Shown in pieces: positions 8,003-16,427 of a DNA stretch of 64,000 nucleotides. A model generated the notes under the pieces. It saw only the letters and a list, made by a program, of their open reading frames with translations. It searched no databases and was not told the DNA's origin. The position numbers were made by a program, and so were the translations under genes. Numbering within the stretch: the stretch's first letter is position 1; every line of letters begins with the position of its first letter. Source of the stretch: Pseudomonas sp. Leaf48 (GTDB taxonomy: Bacteria; Pseudomonadota; Gammaproteobacteria; Pseudomonadales; Pseudomonadaceae); the NCBI RefSeq assembly GCF_001421885.1, contig NZ_LMLH01000031.1, positions 64,436-128,435 of the forward strand, given 5' to 3'.

Positions 8003-9025
8003 ATGAATAATTATCTGGCCCTGCGCGTGGCGCGAGTGATCGAGGAAACCGCCGATGCGCGGTCCCTGGTCTTCGACGTGCCGGAGCATTTGGGCGAACG
8101 CTTCCACTATCAACCCGGCCAGTTCCTGACCTTGCGCGTGCCCTTCGAGGATGGGTGGCTGCCCCGTTGTTATTCACTGTCCAGCACGCCGTTACTGGAC
8201 GAGCCGTTGCGGGTCACGGTCAAGCGTGTGCATGAAGGGCGCGCCTCGAACTGGCTGTGCGACGAGTTGCAGGCCGGCCAGAGCCTAGAGGTGTTGCCAC
8301 CGGCCGGGGTGTTTGTGCCGCGCAGCCTCGAGGGTGACTTGCTGCTGTTCGGCGGTGGCAGTGGCGTGACCCCGGTGCTGTCGATACTGCGTTCGGCATT
8401 GCTTGCCGGAACTGGCCGGGTCCTTCTGATCTATGCCAACCGGGATGAGTCCTCGGTGATTTTCAAGGATGAACTCAAGACCTTGGCCAGCGCTCATCCG
8501 CAACGCCTGCAAATCGTGCATTGGCTCGACTCGGTGCAGGGCATCCCCAGCGTCGGGCAACTGGCGGAGCTTGCGCGGCCTTTTATCGATGCCCAGGCGT
8601 TCATATGTGGTCCGGGCCCGTTCATGGACGCGGCCGTCAGTGCGCTCAAGGGGCTGGGCATGCCGGATCGCCGGGTCCACGTCGAGCGCTTCGTCTCCTT
8701 GCCCGGTGAAGGCGAACTGCCTCCTGCGACCAGCAGCGAGGCGGCCGTGGCCGCGCAGTTGGCGGTGCGGCTGGATGGCGAGGACCACCAACTGGCCTGC
8801 GACAGCGGCGAGACCGTACTGGCTGCCATGGAGCGTGCTGGCCTGACCCCACCCAGCGCCTGCCGTGTCGGTGGCTGCGCCTCGTGCATGTGCACCCTGG
8901 AAAGCGGTGAGGTCGAGTTGCTGCACAACGATGCACTGGATGCGGGGGACTTGGCTGAAGGCTGGATCCTGGCCTGTCAGGCCGTGCCCACGAGCGCGCA
9001 ACTGCGTATCCGCTTTCCCGATTGA
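8003..9025 (+). CDS. kshB: 3-ketosteroid 9-alpha-hydroxylase reductase component (flavin/2Fe-2S)
   Basis: A 340-residue class IA oxygenase reductase: an FAD-binding barrel (RCYS at 55-58), an NAD domain (GGGSGVTP at 117-124) and a C-terminal plant-type ferredoxin with Cys287, Cys292, Cys295 and Cys325. This order fits KshB (also PaaE/HmpX-type reductases). KshB passes electrons from NADH to KshA, whose gene lies at the far end of the cluster (35068). As the only reductase seen here, it might also serve others. It lies between hsaA and fadD3 in one orientation. Confidence 0.82.
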   Translation: MNNYLALRVARVIEETADARSLVFDVPEHLGERFHYQPGQFLTLRVPFEDGWLPRCYSLSSTPLLDEPLRVTVKRVHEGRASNWLCDELQAGQSLEVLPPAGVFVPRSLEGDLLLFGGGSGVTPVLSILRSALLAGTGRVLLIYANRDESSVIFKDELKTLASAHPQRLQIVHWLDSVQGIPSVGQLAELARPFIDAQAFICGPGPFMDAAVSALKGLGMPDRRVHVERFVSLPGEGELPPATSSEAAVAAQLAVRLDGEDHQLACDSGETVLAAMERAGLTPPSACRVGGCASCMCTLESGEVELLHNDALDAGDLAEGWILACQAVPTSAQLRIRFPD

Positions 9026-9041
9026 TGAGCCCGAGCCCACA

Positions 9042-10658
9042 ATGAATCAGAGCCTGAACCTTGCCGCGCCCCTGAGCGCGACCCCCGCCACCCTGGCCCA
9101 GTTGGTCTTCAGCAGTGCCGAACGTTTTGCCGGGCGCACGGCCATCGAGGACAACGGCCAGCGCATCGACTACGCGCAGTTGCCCGAGCGCGTCATGGGC
9201 TTTGCCCGAGGCCTGATGGCCTTGGGAATCCAGGCCGGTGACCGGGTAGGCATCTGGGCGCCGAACAGTGCCGAATGGATTCTCGCCGCGCTGGGCATTC
9301 AGTGTGCCGGCGCGGTGCTGGTGCCGATCAACACGCGCATGAAGGGCCTTGAGGCCGCCGATGTGCTGGAACGCAGCGGCTGTCGGCTGTTGTTTGTCCA
9401 GCAGCGTTTTCTCGAAGTCGACTACCCGGCGCTGCTCGCGCCCCATCGGCCGGCTAGCCTTGAACACCTGGTGATACTTGATGGCAAAACGCCCGGAATG
9501 TCGTCGGACCTGCCCCTTGCCCAATTTCTGCTCGGCGCTGCGACCATCGATGCCGACAGTGCCAGGCGGCGGGCAATGGCGATCGGCCCCGAAGCCATGT
9601 GCGACCTTTTGTTCACCTCCGGTACTACCGGCAAACCAAAGGGCGTCATGAGCGGGCATGGCCAGAACCTGCGGGCCTTCAGCGAATACGTCAAGGTCAT
9701 TGGCCTGATGCCGCAAGACCGTTACTTGATCGTCAACCCGTTCTTCCATGCCTTTGGCTACAAAGCCGGCTGGCTGACTTGCCTGATCGGCGGGGCGACT
9801 ATCCTGCCCCATGCGGTGTTCGATGCCGAACAGGTATTCCAGCGCATCGCCCGCGAGCGCATCAGCGTCCTGCCCGGTGCGCCGACCCTTTACCTCTCTC
9901 TGCTGGCCCATCCGCTGCTCAAGCAAACTGACCTGTCGAGTCTGCGCATCGCGGTAACCGGTTCGGCGAGCATTCCGCCGAGCCTGATCGAGCGCATGCG
10001 TAGTGAGTTGGGATTTGCCGTGGTGACCACTGCCTACGGCCTGACCGAGTGCGGTGGGCTGGCGACGATCTGCGATCCACAAGACTCGGCGCAAGTGATT
10101 GCCGGTACCAGCGGGCGGCCGATCGCCGGCACCGAAGTGAGCATACGCGACCCGCACAACCAGGCGCTGGGCGCAGGGCAGACCGGCGAGATCTGCCTGC
10201 GCGGTTTCCACATCATGCAGGGCTATTTCCAGAACCCCGAAGCGACCCGCGAAGCCATCGACGCTGACGGCTGGCTGCACACAGGTGATGTCGGGCGGCT
10301 GGATCAGGAAGGCAACCTGATCATTACCGACCGCCTGAAGGACATGTTCATTGTCGGTGGTTTCAACTGCTACCCGGCGGAAATTGAAGCGGCGCTGATC
10401 AGACACCCGGCGATTGCTCAGGTGGCGGTGATCGGCATCGCTGATGAACGCATGGGCGAGGTCGGCTGTGCCTGCGTGGTACTGCGTGAAGGTAACGAGC
10501 TTGACCAGGCGCAACTGATCGCCTGGAGCCGAGAGCAGATGGCCAATTACAAGGTGCCGCGCCAGGTTCGTTTTTTTCGTGCTTTGCCACTCAACCCGTC
10601 GAGCAAGGTAGCGAAGAACGAACTGCGCGCGATGGTCACCAGCGGCGCTCCGACATGA
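9042..10658 (+). CDS. fadD3: acyl-CoA ligase of FadD3 (HIP-CoA ligase) type
   Basis: A 538-residue class I adenylate-forming enzyme with the AMP-binding loop LLFTSGTTGKPKG, the A5 motif TAYGLTEC and the hinge GDVGRLDQEGNLIITDRLKDMFIVGGFNCYPAE (split here for reading). FadD3 activates the bicyclic propanoate HIP, the C/D-ring remnant of steroids, to its CoA ester. Assignment rests on overall resemblance and on the presence of the downstream HIP genes (ipdABC, echA20, ipdF, fadE30, fadA6) in the window. ATG 9042 is 17 bases after the kshB stop. A role in side-chain activation instead is possible. Confidence 0.75.
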   Translation: MNQSLNLAAPLSATPATLAQLVFSSAERFAGRTAIEDNGQRIDYAQLPERVMGFARGLMALGIQAGDRVGIWAPNSAEWILAALGIQCAGAVLVPINTRMKGLEAADVLERSGCRLLFVQQRFLEVDYPALLAPHRPASLEHLVILDGKTPGMSSDLPLAQFLLGAATIDADSARRRAMAIGPEAMCDLLFTSGTTGKPKGVMSGHGQNLRAFSEYVKVIGLMPQDRYLIVNPFFHAFGYKAGWLTCLIGGATILPHAVFDAEQVFQRIARERISVLPGAPTLYLSLLAHPLLKQTDLSSLRIAVTGSASIPPSLIERMRSELGFAVVTTAYGLTECGGLATICDPQDSAQVIAGTSGRPIAGTEVSIRDPHNQALGAGQTGEICLRGFHIMQGYFQNPEATREAIDADGWLHTGDVGRLDQEGNLIITDRLKDMFIVGGFNCYPAEIEAALIRHPAIAQVAVIGIADERMGEVGCACVVLREGNELDQAQLIAWSREQMANYKVPRQVRFFRALPLNPSSKVAKNELRAMVTSGAPT

Positions 10659-10669
10659 GCTGCGCTCAT

Positions 10670-10687
10670 CTCACCAAACGGACGATG
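10670..10687 (+). promoter_or_regulatory. degenerate operator with intact right half GGACGATG upstream of DUF1302 gene
   Basis: Right half GGACGATG (10680-10687) is perfect, left half (CTCACC) keeps only the last two bases. Position fits the other sites: centre 74 bases before the start codon and a possible -10 CATGCT at 10708. Confidence 0.5.
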
Positions 10688-10752
10688 TGCGCCACGGCGG
10701 TTTTTTTCATGCTGAGGCGGCACAAGTAAAAACAACAAAAAAGGAGAGGAGC

Positions 10753-12399
10753 ATGTTTACCCGAAATCTGATTGCGCACCGCCCGGGGAGTCTGTTTGAG
10801 GGTCGCTGCCTGTTGGCAACGGTCATCACCTTCATCAGTGCCGCGGCCAGTGCTGCGCCGAGCATCGAACTGGGGGAAGACACCACCCTGGATTCGTCGC
10901 TGACGGTCAATTACACCGCGTCCATGCGTACCGCCAAACAGGCCAGTCAATACCTCAACGACCCGAACAACGACGACGGCACCCGCAACTTCAAGCGCGG
11001 CTCGTTGATCAACAACCGCCTGAGCCTGTTTGGCGAGTTGCAACTCAGGCACGACAACCTCGGTGCGGTGTTGCGCGGCAGTCAGTTCTACGACGACGTT
11101 TACAACCAGAAAAACGCCAATGACTCGCCGCAGACGGTGAACAAGACCGGCCACAACGACGGCTTCAGCGACGAAACCCGACGCCTTAGCGGCAGCATGG
11201 CGCGACTGCTCGATGCGTATGTGTATGGCAATTTCGATGTCGGCGAGACCCAGTACCTGTCGCTCAAGGCCGGCCGGCATCTGGTGGCCTGGGGCGAGAG
11301 CCTGTTCTGGGCCAACATCAGCCAGGGGCAGGCCCCGGTGGATGCCACCAAATTCAACGTGCCGGGTACGGAGGCCAAGGACTCGTATCTGCCGGTGGGG
11401 CAGGTGTCCGGGTCGTGGTCGCTCAATGAGGATCTTGCGCTGGTCGGCTACTACCAGTACGAGTGGGAAAAGACCGATCTCAACCCCGTGGGTGACTACT
11501 TCGGAAGCGACACCTTCGGTCCCGGTGCCGAGTTCTTTCGTCTGGGCGTCGGGCAGATCGGCAGTCTGCCCAACGGCCTGGCGGTCGGTTATGCCGGTGA
11601 AAAAGACGCCAGCGACAGTGGGCAATGGGGGCTGGGTGTGCGCTACCGGGTCACCGAGAACACGGAAGTGGGGCTGTTCCATTATCGCTATAACGAACGC
11701 GTCGGTTCGTTGTTCTTCGACTTCACCGGTACCACCCAATACTCGTCGCTCAAGGGCATCGGTCATGACGGCACCGCGCCGTCCTATCGCCTGGGCTACT
11801 TCGAAGACGTCGAGCTGACCGGGATCAGCTTCAGCTCCAAGGTTGGCGACTCGGTGCAGTACGCCGGTGACCTGAGCTATCGCGACGGTGCCTCGGTGTA
11901 CCTGAACAATGGAGCGCCGACCACCGGGCAGATCTGGCAAGGCAACCTCAACGCCATGTACATCCTGGGGCCAAGCCTGCTCGCCCAGCAGACCACTTTC
12001 ATGGGCGAAGTGGTGCATCAACACATCGACGGAGTCGACAGCCTGACCATCACCGGCGGCGGAGTCGGCGTGGACGGCACGTTCGACAAGTTCGAGTCGA
12101 AAACCCAGACCCGAGGCTCAAGCCTGCTTGGTGTTGGCGTCTACATGGACTACCCATCCATCGCCAACGGCCTGGACCTGAGCACCAAGCTGGTCTGGAC
12201 GCAGAACATCGACGGCAGCGCCTACCAGGGCCTGGGTCGTGACGAGAAACGCCTGACCGTGGGTGGCGACTTCAAATACCTGGGCAACTTCCAGGTCGGC
12301 ATGACCTATATCGCCTACCTGAGCTCGCCAGACGTTGCCCAGGGTCGCTTGCTGGCCGACCGCGATTACCTGTCACTCAACGCCAAGTACACCTTTTGA
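10753..12399 (+). CDS. DUF1302 outer-membrane beta-barrel protein
   Basis: A 548-residue DUF1302 family protein. A signal peptide with an unusually long charged n-region ends near AAASAAP (residues ~32-38), followed by a protein of alternating aromatic-rich strands ending in a typical outer-membrane C-terminus (YLSLNAKYTF). Family members occur beside genes for uptake or degradation of hydrophobic compounds, usually with a DUF1329 partner. Here the partner is 21 kb away (33513). Likely role is passage or handling of steroid at the outer membrane (inference). ATG 10753 follows a strong AAGGAGAGG site. It has its own operator and ends at a hairpin terminator. Confidence 0.85.
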   Translation: MFTRNLIAHRPGSLFEGRCLLATVITFISAAASAAPSIELGEDTTLDSSLTVNYTASMRTAKQASQYLNDPNNDDGTRNFKRGSLINNRLSLFGELQLRHDNLGAVLRGSQFYDDVYNQKNANDSPQTVNKTGHNDGFSDETRRLSGSMARLLDAYVYGNFDVGETQYLSLKAGRHLVAWGESLFWANISQGQAPVDATKFNVPGTEAKDSYLPVGQVSGSWSLNEDLALVGYYQYEWEKTDLNPVGDYFGSDTFGPGAEFFRLGVGQIGSLPNGLAVGYAGEKDASDSGQWGLGVRYRVTENTEVGLFHYRYNERVGSLFFDFTGTTQYSSLKGIGHDGTAPSYRLGYFEDVELTGISFSSKVGDSVQYAGDLSYRDGASVYLNNGAPTTGQIWQGNLNAMYILGPSLLAQQTTFMGEVVHQHIDGVDSLTITGGGVGVDGTFDKFESKTQTRGSSLLGVGVYMDYPSIANGLDLSTKLVWTQNIDGSAYQGLGRDEKRLTVGGDFKYLGNFQVGMTYIAYLSSPDVAQGRLLADRDYLSLNAKYTF

Positions 12400-12406
12400 T
12401 GATCAA

Positions 12407-12440
12407 GGCTGCGTCGCGATGTGGCGACGCAGCCCTTAAT
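12407..12440 (+). terminator. hairpin terminator after DUF1302 gene
   Basis: Perfect 11-bp stem GGCTGCGTCGC (12407-12417) / GCGACGCAGCC (12424-12434) with a 6-base loop, followed by CTTAATTTT. Confidence 0.75.
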
Positions 12441-12473
12441 TTTCAGCCTGATAAGAATAAAGAGAGGCCTGTC

Positions 12474-13703
12474 ATGAATCCTCGTCCAACCCCGTCAGCG
12501 TTCAGCGCTATTGCGATTGGCCCACTGACCCTGAAAAACCGCTTTATAAAGGCCGCGACCAACGAAGGCATGAGTGCAGGGGGGGTACCTTCCAAGCAAC
12601 TGGTCAAGCTGCATTCGGCCCTGGTCGCGGGTGGCACTGCTCTGACCACCGTGGCTTATTGCGCTGTGAGTAGCGATGGTCGCACCCTGCCCAATCAATT
12701 AATCCTCGCCCCATCCAGCGTGCCGCACTTCAAGGCGCTGACCGACGCCGTGCACCAGTGCGGTGGACTGGCCAGCGCGCAGATCACCCACGGCGGTTGC
12801 TTTACCTTTATTCGCGAGCGCTCGACCAAGCGTCCGCTTTCGGCCAGCGGTGGCTTTAACAAGATTGGCCTGATGAGCGGGATGTTCCTCAAGCAGGCGA
12901 TGAACGAAGCCGACATGCAACAAGTGGTGCGCGATTTCGCCCAAGGCGCGCGTTTGGCACGTCAGGCTGGCTTCGATGCGGTGGAAATCCACATGGGCCA
13001 CGGCTACTTGCTGAGCCAGTTCATTTCGCCGATGTACAACAAGCGCCGCGACCAGTACGGCGGCAGCCTGGAAAATCGCCTGCGGTTTCCGCGCCGGGTA
13101 CTGCGCGCCGTGCTGGAAGCGGTCGGCACGGAAATGGCGGTGATCTGCAAGTACAGCATTACCGAAGGCGTGCGCGCCGGTAACAGCGCCGAAGACGGAG
13201 CGCAGATCGCCCGCATGCTGGAAGAAGAGGGCGCGCATCTGCTGGTACTCAGCGCCGGGATGAACGCCGAATCGATCACCACTATGTTTGGTTCTTCGTT
13301 CCCAAAGGAAAACCGCGTGCAGCAGAAGAACAAGATCATCGCCCTGGCGATGGCTATCCAGCGTCGCAAAGAGCCGACCGTGGAGTTCCGTGAACTGTAT
13401 CTGCTCGAACATGCGCGCAAGGTGCGGGAGGCGGTAAAAATGCCGCTGGCTTACCTGGGCGGTGCCAAGAGCCTGGCGAGTATCGAAAAGATCATGGCCG
13501 AGGGCTTTGACCTGGTTGCCATGGGGCGGGTGTTGCTGGCTGAAAATGACTACGTCAACAAACTCGCCAGCGGCGCCAGTCGAGACTCTATCTGCACCGC
13601 CTGCAACCGCTGTGTGGCCATGATGTACACCCCCGGCGGCACCTCCTGCGTACTGGGCCAGCCCGGTGATGCCGTGTTGAACAGCCAGAAGGCGGCGGAG
13701 TGA
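12474..13703 (+). CDS. NADH:flavin oxidoreductase, old-yellow-enzyme type with 4Fe-4S cysteines
   Basis: A 409-residue protein with an OYE TIM barrel (IGPLTLKNRFIKAATNEG at the N-terminus; HMGHGYLLSQFISPMYNKR and YGGSLENRLRF in the middle) and a cysteine cluster near the C-terminus, CTACNRCVAMMYTPGGTSC, suggesting an iron-sulfur centre. It lacks the C-terminal FAD/NAD domain of FadH or BaiCD, so its electron donor is unclear. The same superfamily includes the bile-acid enone reductases BaiCD and BaiH, so reduction of a steroid or acyl-CoA double bond is a reasonable inference. No operator is visible; transcription may read through the terminator at 12407. Confidence 0.75.
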   Translation: MNPRPTPSAFSAIAIGPLTLKNRFIKAATNEGMSAGGVPSKQLVKLHSALVAGGTALTTVAYCAVSSDGRTLPNQLILAPSSVPHFKALTDAVHQCGGLASAQITHGGCFTFIRERSTKRPLSASGGFNKIGLMSGMFLKQAMNEADMQQVVRDFAQGARLARQAGFDAVEIHMGHGYLLSQFISPMYNKRRDQYGGSLENRLRFPRRVLRAVLEAVGTEMAVICKYSITEGVRAGNSAEDGAQIARMLEEEGAHLLVLSAGMNAESITTMFGSSFPKENRVQQKNKIIALAMAIQRRKEPTVEFRELYLLEHARKVREAVKMPLAYLGGAKSLASIEKIMAEGFDLVAMGRVLLAENDYVNKLASGASRDSICTACNRCVAMMYTPGGTSCVLGQPGDAVLNSQKAAE

Positions 13704-13729
13704 CAGATACACCTGCACTTGGTTCGCCT

Positions 13730-13797
13730 GTAGGAGCCGGCTTGCTGGCGATGCGGTGGTGAAGCTGACGCCGTCATCGCTGGCAAGCCTCGCTCAC
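13730..13797. repeat. REP pair, TAGGAGCCGGCTTGCTGGCGATG type
   Basis: Inverted, slightly divergent REP copies (13730-13752 and 13775-13797) between two convergent genes. Confidence 0.65.
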
Positions 13798-13810
13798 CGC
13801 TTCGCCCGGA

Positions 13811-14644
13811 TCAACCGTGCTGCAGGAACTCGATGCAACTGCGGTTGAACAGTTCTCGGTGTTCCACCTGGACCCAATGGCCGCAGCGGTTGAGGACGAT
13901 AAAGCGGGCATTCGGCGCTCCGTCGATGATGCGCTGGGCGCCGCTGATCGGGTTGAAGTGATCGTTGTTGCCCCAGAAACCGAGGATCGGGCACTCGATC
14001 TCACCCAGGCGTGATTCCATGTTCTGCACCATCATCGTGCTGAACAGATTCTTCGGTTGGGTCACTGCCACCGCCACGCGCTCTTGCAGCAGGCTTTCAG
14101 GCAGGATCGAAGCATCGAACAACTGCAGGCTCATCATGCTGCGCATCTGCTCCATGCCAATGGGGCCTGCGCTGAACAGAGAGATCATGCGCACGATGCC
14201 TTCCATCTTGAAGTAGGTTTCCCGCTCCTCGACACCGCCCGGTGCCAGCAGGATCAGGCTCTGCGGCAGTTGCGGCAAGCGCAAGGCCAGACCCAGGGCA
14301 ATCGCGCCGCCCAGTGAGTTACCCAGCAGCGTGCATCGCCGCACACCGATAGCCTCGAGGAACGCTGCCACGCAGTCGACGAAGAAATCCAGGTTGTACT
14401 GCACATCCTCGGGTTTGTCCGAGCGACCGAAACCCGGAAGGTCGAGCACGATGTTGCGATAGCCCGCGGCGACCAGTTGCGGATAGTTGCCCTTGAAGTT
14501 GCTGAAACCACTGGCGCCGGGCCCACTGCCGTGCAGCCACAGCACCACGGGGCCTGCGCCCTCATCCAGATAGTGCAGGTGCAGGCCGTTGGGCAGGCTG
14601 GCGTATTGGCCTACGGGCAGGGGCAGATCTACGGGTTGGTTCAT
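13811..14644 (-). CDS. hsaD: meta-cleavage product hydrolase (4,9-DSHA hydrolase)
   Basis: A 277-residue alpha/beta hydrolase of the BphD/HsaD (TesD) family. The catalytic triad is visible as Ser110 in LGNSLGGA, Asp228 in WGNNDHF and His256 in NRCGHWV; the oxyanion region HGSGPGASG is also typical. It hydrolyses the C-C bond of the extradiol cleavage product 4,9-DSHA, giving 2-hydroxyhexadienoate (to HsaE) and the HIP-type bicyclic acid. ATG 14644 lies 8 bases after GGAGAA. It is a single-gene unit, divergent from the SDR at 14905, each side with its own operator. Confidence 0.88.
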   Translation of the reverse strand: MNQPVDLPLPVGQYASLPNGLHLHYLDEGAGPVVLWLHGSGPGASGFSNFKGNYPQLVAAGYRNIVLDLPGFGRSDKPEDVQYNLDFFVDCVAAFLEAIGVRRCTLLGNSLGGAIALGLALRLPQLPQSLILLAPGGVEERETYFKMEGIVRMISLFSAGPIGMEQMRSMMSLQLFDASILPESLLQERVAVAVTQPKNLFSTMMVQNMESRLGEIECPILGFWGNNDHFNPISGAQRIIDGAPNARFIVLNRCGHWVQVEHRELFNRSCIEFLQHG

Positions 14645-14770
14645 GGAGTTCTCCATTGATGGTCGATTCATGAAGCACAGCCGCGCCAGCCGCTGCAACG
14701 CAATGAAGGGGAATACAGCGCCTGGCGTGGTGCGCGCCTTGCGAATGCTGGGCGCTGATCGGGTTATCCA

Positions 14771-14788
14771 CATCGTCCGTTCAGACCA
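14771..14788 (-). promoter_or_regulatory. operator TGGTCT-GAAC-GGACGATG upstream of hsaD
   Basis: Minus-strand site: right half perfect, left half 4 of 6. Only 8 bases separate it from the plus-strand site at 14797, making a back-to-back divergent promoter. The start codon is 135 bases from the centre, a longer leader than elsewhere. Confidence 0.65.
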
Positions 14789-14796
14789 CGCGGCGA

Positions 14797-14814
14797 TAGT
14801 CCCATCGGACGATG
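14797..14814 (+). promoter_or_regulatory. operator TAGTCC-CATC-GGACGATG upstream of SDR-SDR-SnoaL operon
   Basis: All 14 fixed bases match. A possible -10 (TAATCAT, from 14835) lies 30 bases from the centre. Confidence 0.75.
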
Positions 14815-14904
14815 TGGCCCCGGGTGCTTGCCGCTAATCATGCAGGGGACGGCGCCACTGCAAGGGCAGCGGGCCGCAGCGTATTTGCACACTAGGAGAT
14901 TGCT

Positions 14905-15639
14905 ATGAAGTTACTCAACAAAGTGGCTTTTGTGACAGGCGCCGGGCAGGGCATGGGTCAGGCCATCGTGCGTGGCTTTGTCGCCGAAGGCGCCAGCGTG
15001 GTGGCTGTCGACCTGAATCAGACGTCCCTGGCCGAAAGCCTGGCAGACCTCGGTGACAAGGTCCTGGCCCTGTCCTGCAACGTCGGTGACAGCGCCTCCG
15101 TGGCCGATGCCATGGGCCAGGCCGAGCAACACTTCGGCGGCCTCGACATCCTGGTCAACAACGCTGGCGTGGGCGGGCTGGACAGCTTCCTCGAAACCCC
15201 GGACGAGAGCTGGGCGCGAGTGATCGGCGTCAACCTGGGCGGCACGTTCCTGTGCTGCCGTGAGGGCGCAAAACTGATGGTCAAGGGTGGTCGCAAGGGC
15301 GCGATCATCAACCTCTCCAGCACCGCCGCACTGACCGGTGACGGTCCAAGCCACTACTGCGCCTCGAAAGCCGGAGTGATGGGCCTGACCCGTTCGATCG
15401 CCCGTGAACTGGCGGCCAGCGGCATCCGCGTCAACACCTTGGTGCCAGGGCCGACCAACACGCCGATGATGGCCGGCATCCCTGATGAATACATGCAGGC
15501 TCTGCTGAAAAACGTGCCCCTGGGGCGCATGTGCGAGACCGACGAGATCGCCAAAGTCGCGGTGTTCCTGGCCAGCGAAGACGCCAGTTTCATGACCGGG
15601 CAGAACATCGCCGTCAACGGCGGCATGGCCTTTATCTGA
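14905..15639 (+). CDS. short-chain dehydrogenase/reductase
   Basis: A 244-residue FabG-like SDR with TGAGQGMG, NNAGVGG, serine in INLSSTAAL, the YxxxK pair in HYCASKAGVMGL and the C-terminal MTGQNIAVNGG. First gene of the three-gene unit SDR-SDR-SnoaL under the operator at 14797; ATG follows an AGGAG site. The unit also encodes a BaiE-like dehydratase, so oxidation or epimerisation of a ring hydroxyl before elimination is a plausible role, but the substrate cannot be read from sequence. Confidence 0.72.
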   Translation: MKLLNKVAFVTGAGQGMGQAIVRGFVAEGASVVAVDLNQTSLAESLADLGDKVLALSCNVGDSASVADAMGQAEQHFGGLDILVNNAGVGGLDSFLETPDESWARVIGVNLGGTFLCCREGAKLMVKGGRKGAIINLSSTAALTGDGPSHYCASKAGVMGLTRSIARELAASGIRVNTLVPGPTNTPMMAGIPDEYMQALLKNVPLGRMCETDEIAKVAVFLASEDASFMTGQNIAVNGGMAFI

Positions 15640-15653
15640 TCAGGGAGTCACCC

Positions 15654-16427
15654 ATGAGCAAGCGTTTACAAGGAAAAATCGCCTTCGTTACCGGCGCCGG
15701 TTCCGGCATCGGCGAAGCCACTGCACTGCGATTCGCCGAAGAGGGTGCGACGGTGGTGCTGTGCGGGCGCCGCATCGAGCCGCTGCAAGGCGTGCTGGAA
15801 AAAATCCGTGCCCAAGGTGGCCAGGCCGAGATCGCCGTGGCCGATGTCAGCGATGAGCATGCCTACGTCGGCGCGTTGCAAGCCACGGCTCAGCGCCACG
15901 GTCGCCTGGATATTCTGGTCAACAACGCGATGGCCTACACTTGGGGTGGCATCGACACCATGACCACCGCCGACTGGCACGCCAACTTCACCACCACCGT
16001 CGACGGCACCTTCTGGGGCACCCGCACGGCGATGCAGTTGATGAAGGAGCAGGGGGGCGGTTCGATCGTCAACATCGCTTCGATCTGTGGCCTGTTCGGC
16101 ACCGCGTGGATGGCTGGTTACTCGGCGGCCAAGGCCGCTGTGATCAATTTCAGCCGGGCGGCGGCCAGTGAAGGTGCGCCCAATAATATTCGTTGCAACG
16201 TGATCATCCCGGGCGTGGTCGACACCCCGGCCACAGCCGGCATGCTGGGCGACGCCAAGACTCGCGGCAACACCGAAAAAGTAATTCCGATGAAACGGGT
16301 CGGCCTGCCGGTGGAGTTGGCCAACGCCATCCTGTTCCTGGCCAGCGACGAGGCTTCGTATGTCACCGGTGCCAGCCTGGCCGTGGACGGCGGACGCGGT
16401 TCGGACCTGTACACGGTGCTCGACTGA
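15654..16427 (+). CDS. short-chain dehydrogenase/reductase
   Basis: A 257-residue SDR with TGAGSGIG, NNAMAYT (in place of the usual NNAG), serine in NIASICGLFG and the YxxxK pair in GYSAAKAAVINF; the tail reads YVTGASLAVDGGRGSDLYTVLD. It begins 14 bases after the previous SDR with a GGGAG ribosome site, and its stop overlaps the start of the SnoaL-like gene (ATGA-type overlap), so the two proteins are translationally coupled. Function on a steroid hydroxyl or ketone is inferred from context. Confidence 0.72.
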   Translation: MSKRLQGKIAFVTGAGSGIGEATALRFAEEGATVVLCGRRIEPLQGVLEKIRAQGGQAEIAVADVSDEHAYVGALQATAQRHGRLDILVNNAMAYTWGGIDTMTTADWHANFTTTVDGTFWGTRTAMQLMKEQGGGSIVNIASICGLFGTAWMAGYSAAKAAVINFSRAAASEGAPNNIRCNVIIPGVVDTPATAGMLGDAKTRGNTEKVIPMKRVGLPVELANAILFLASDEASYVTGASLAVDGGRGSDLYTVLD

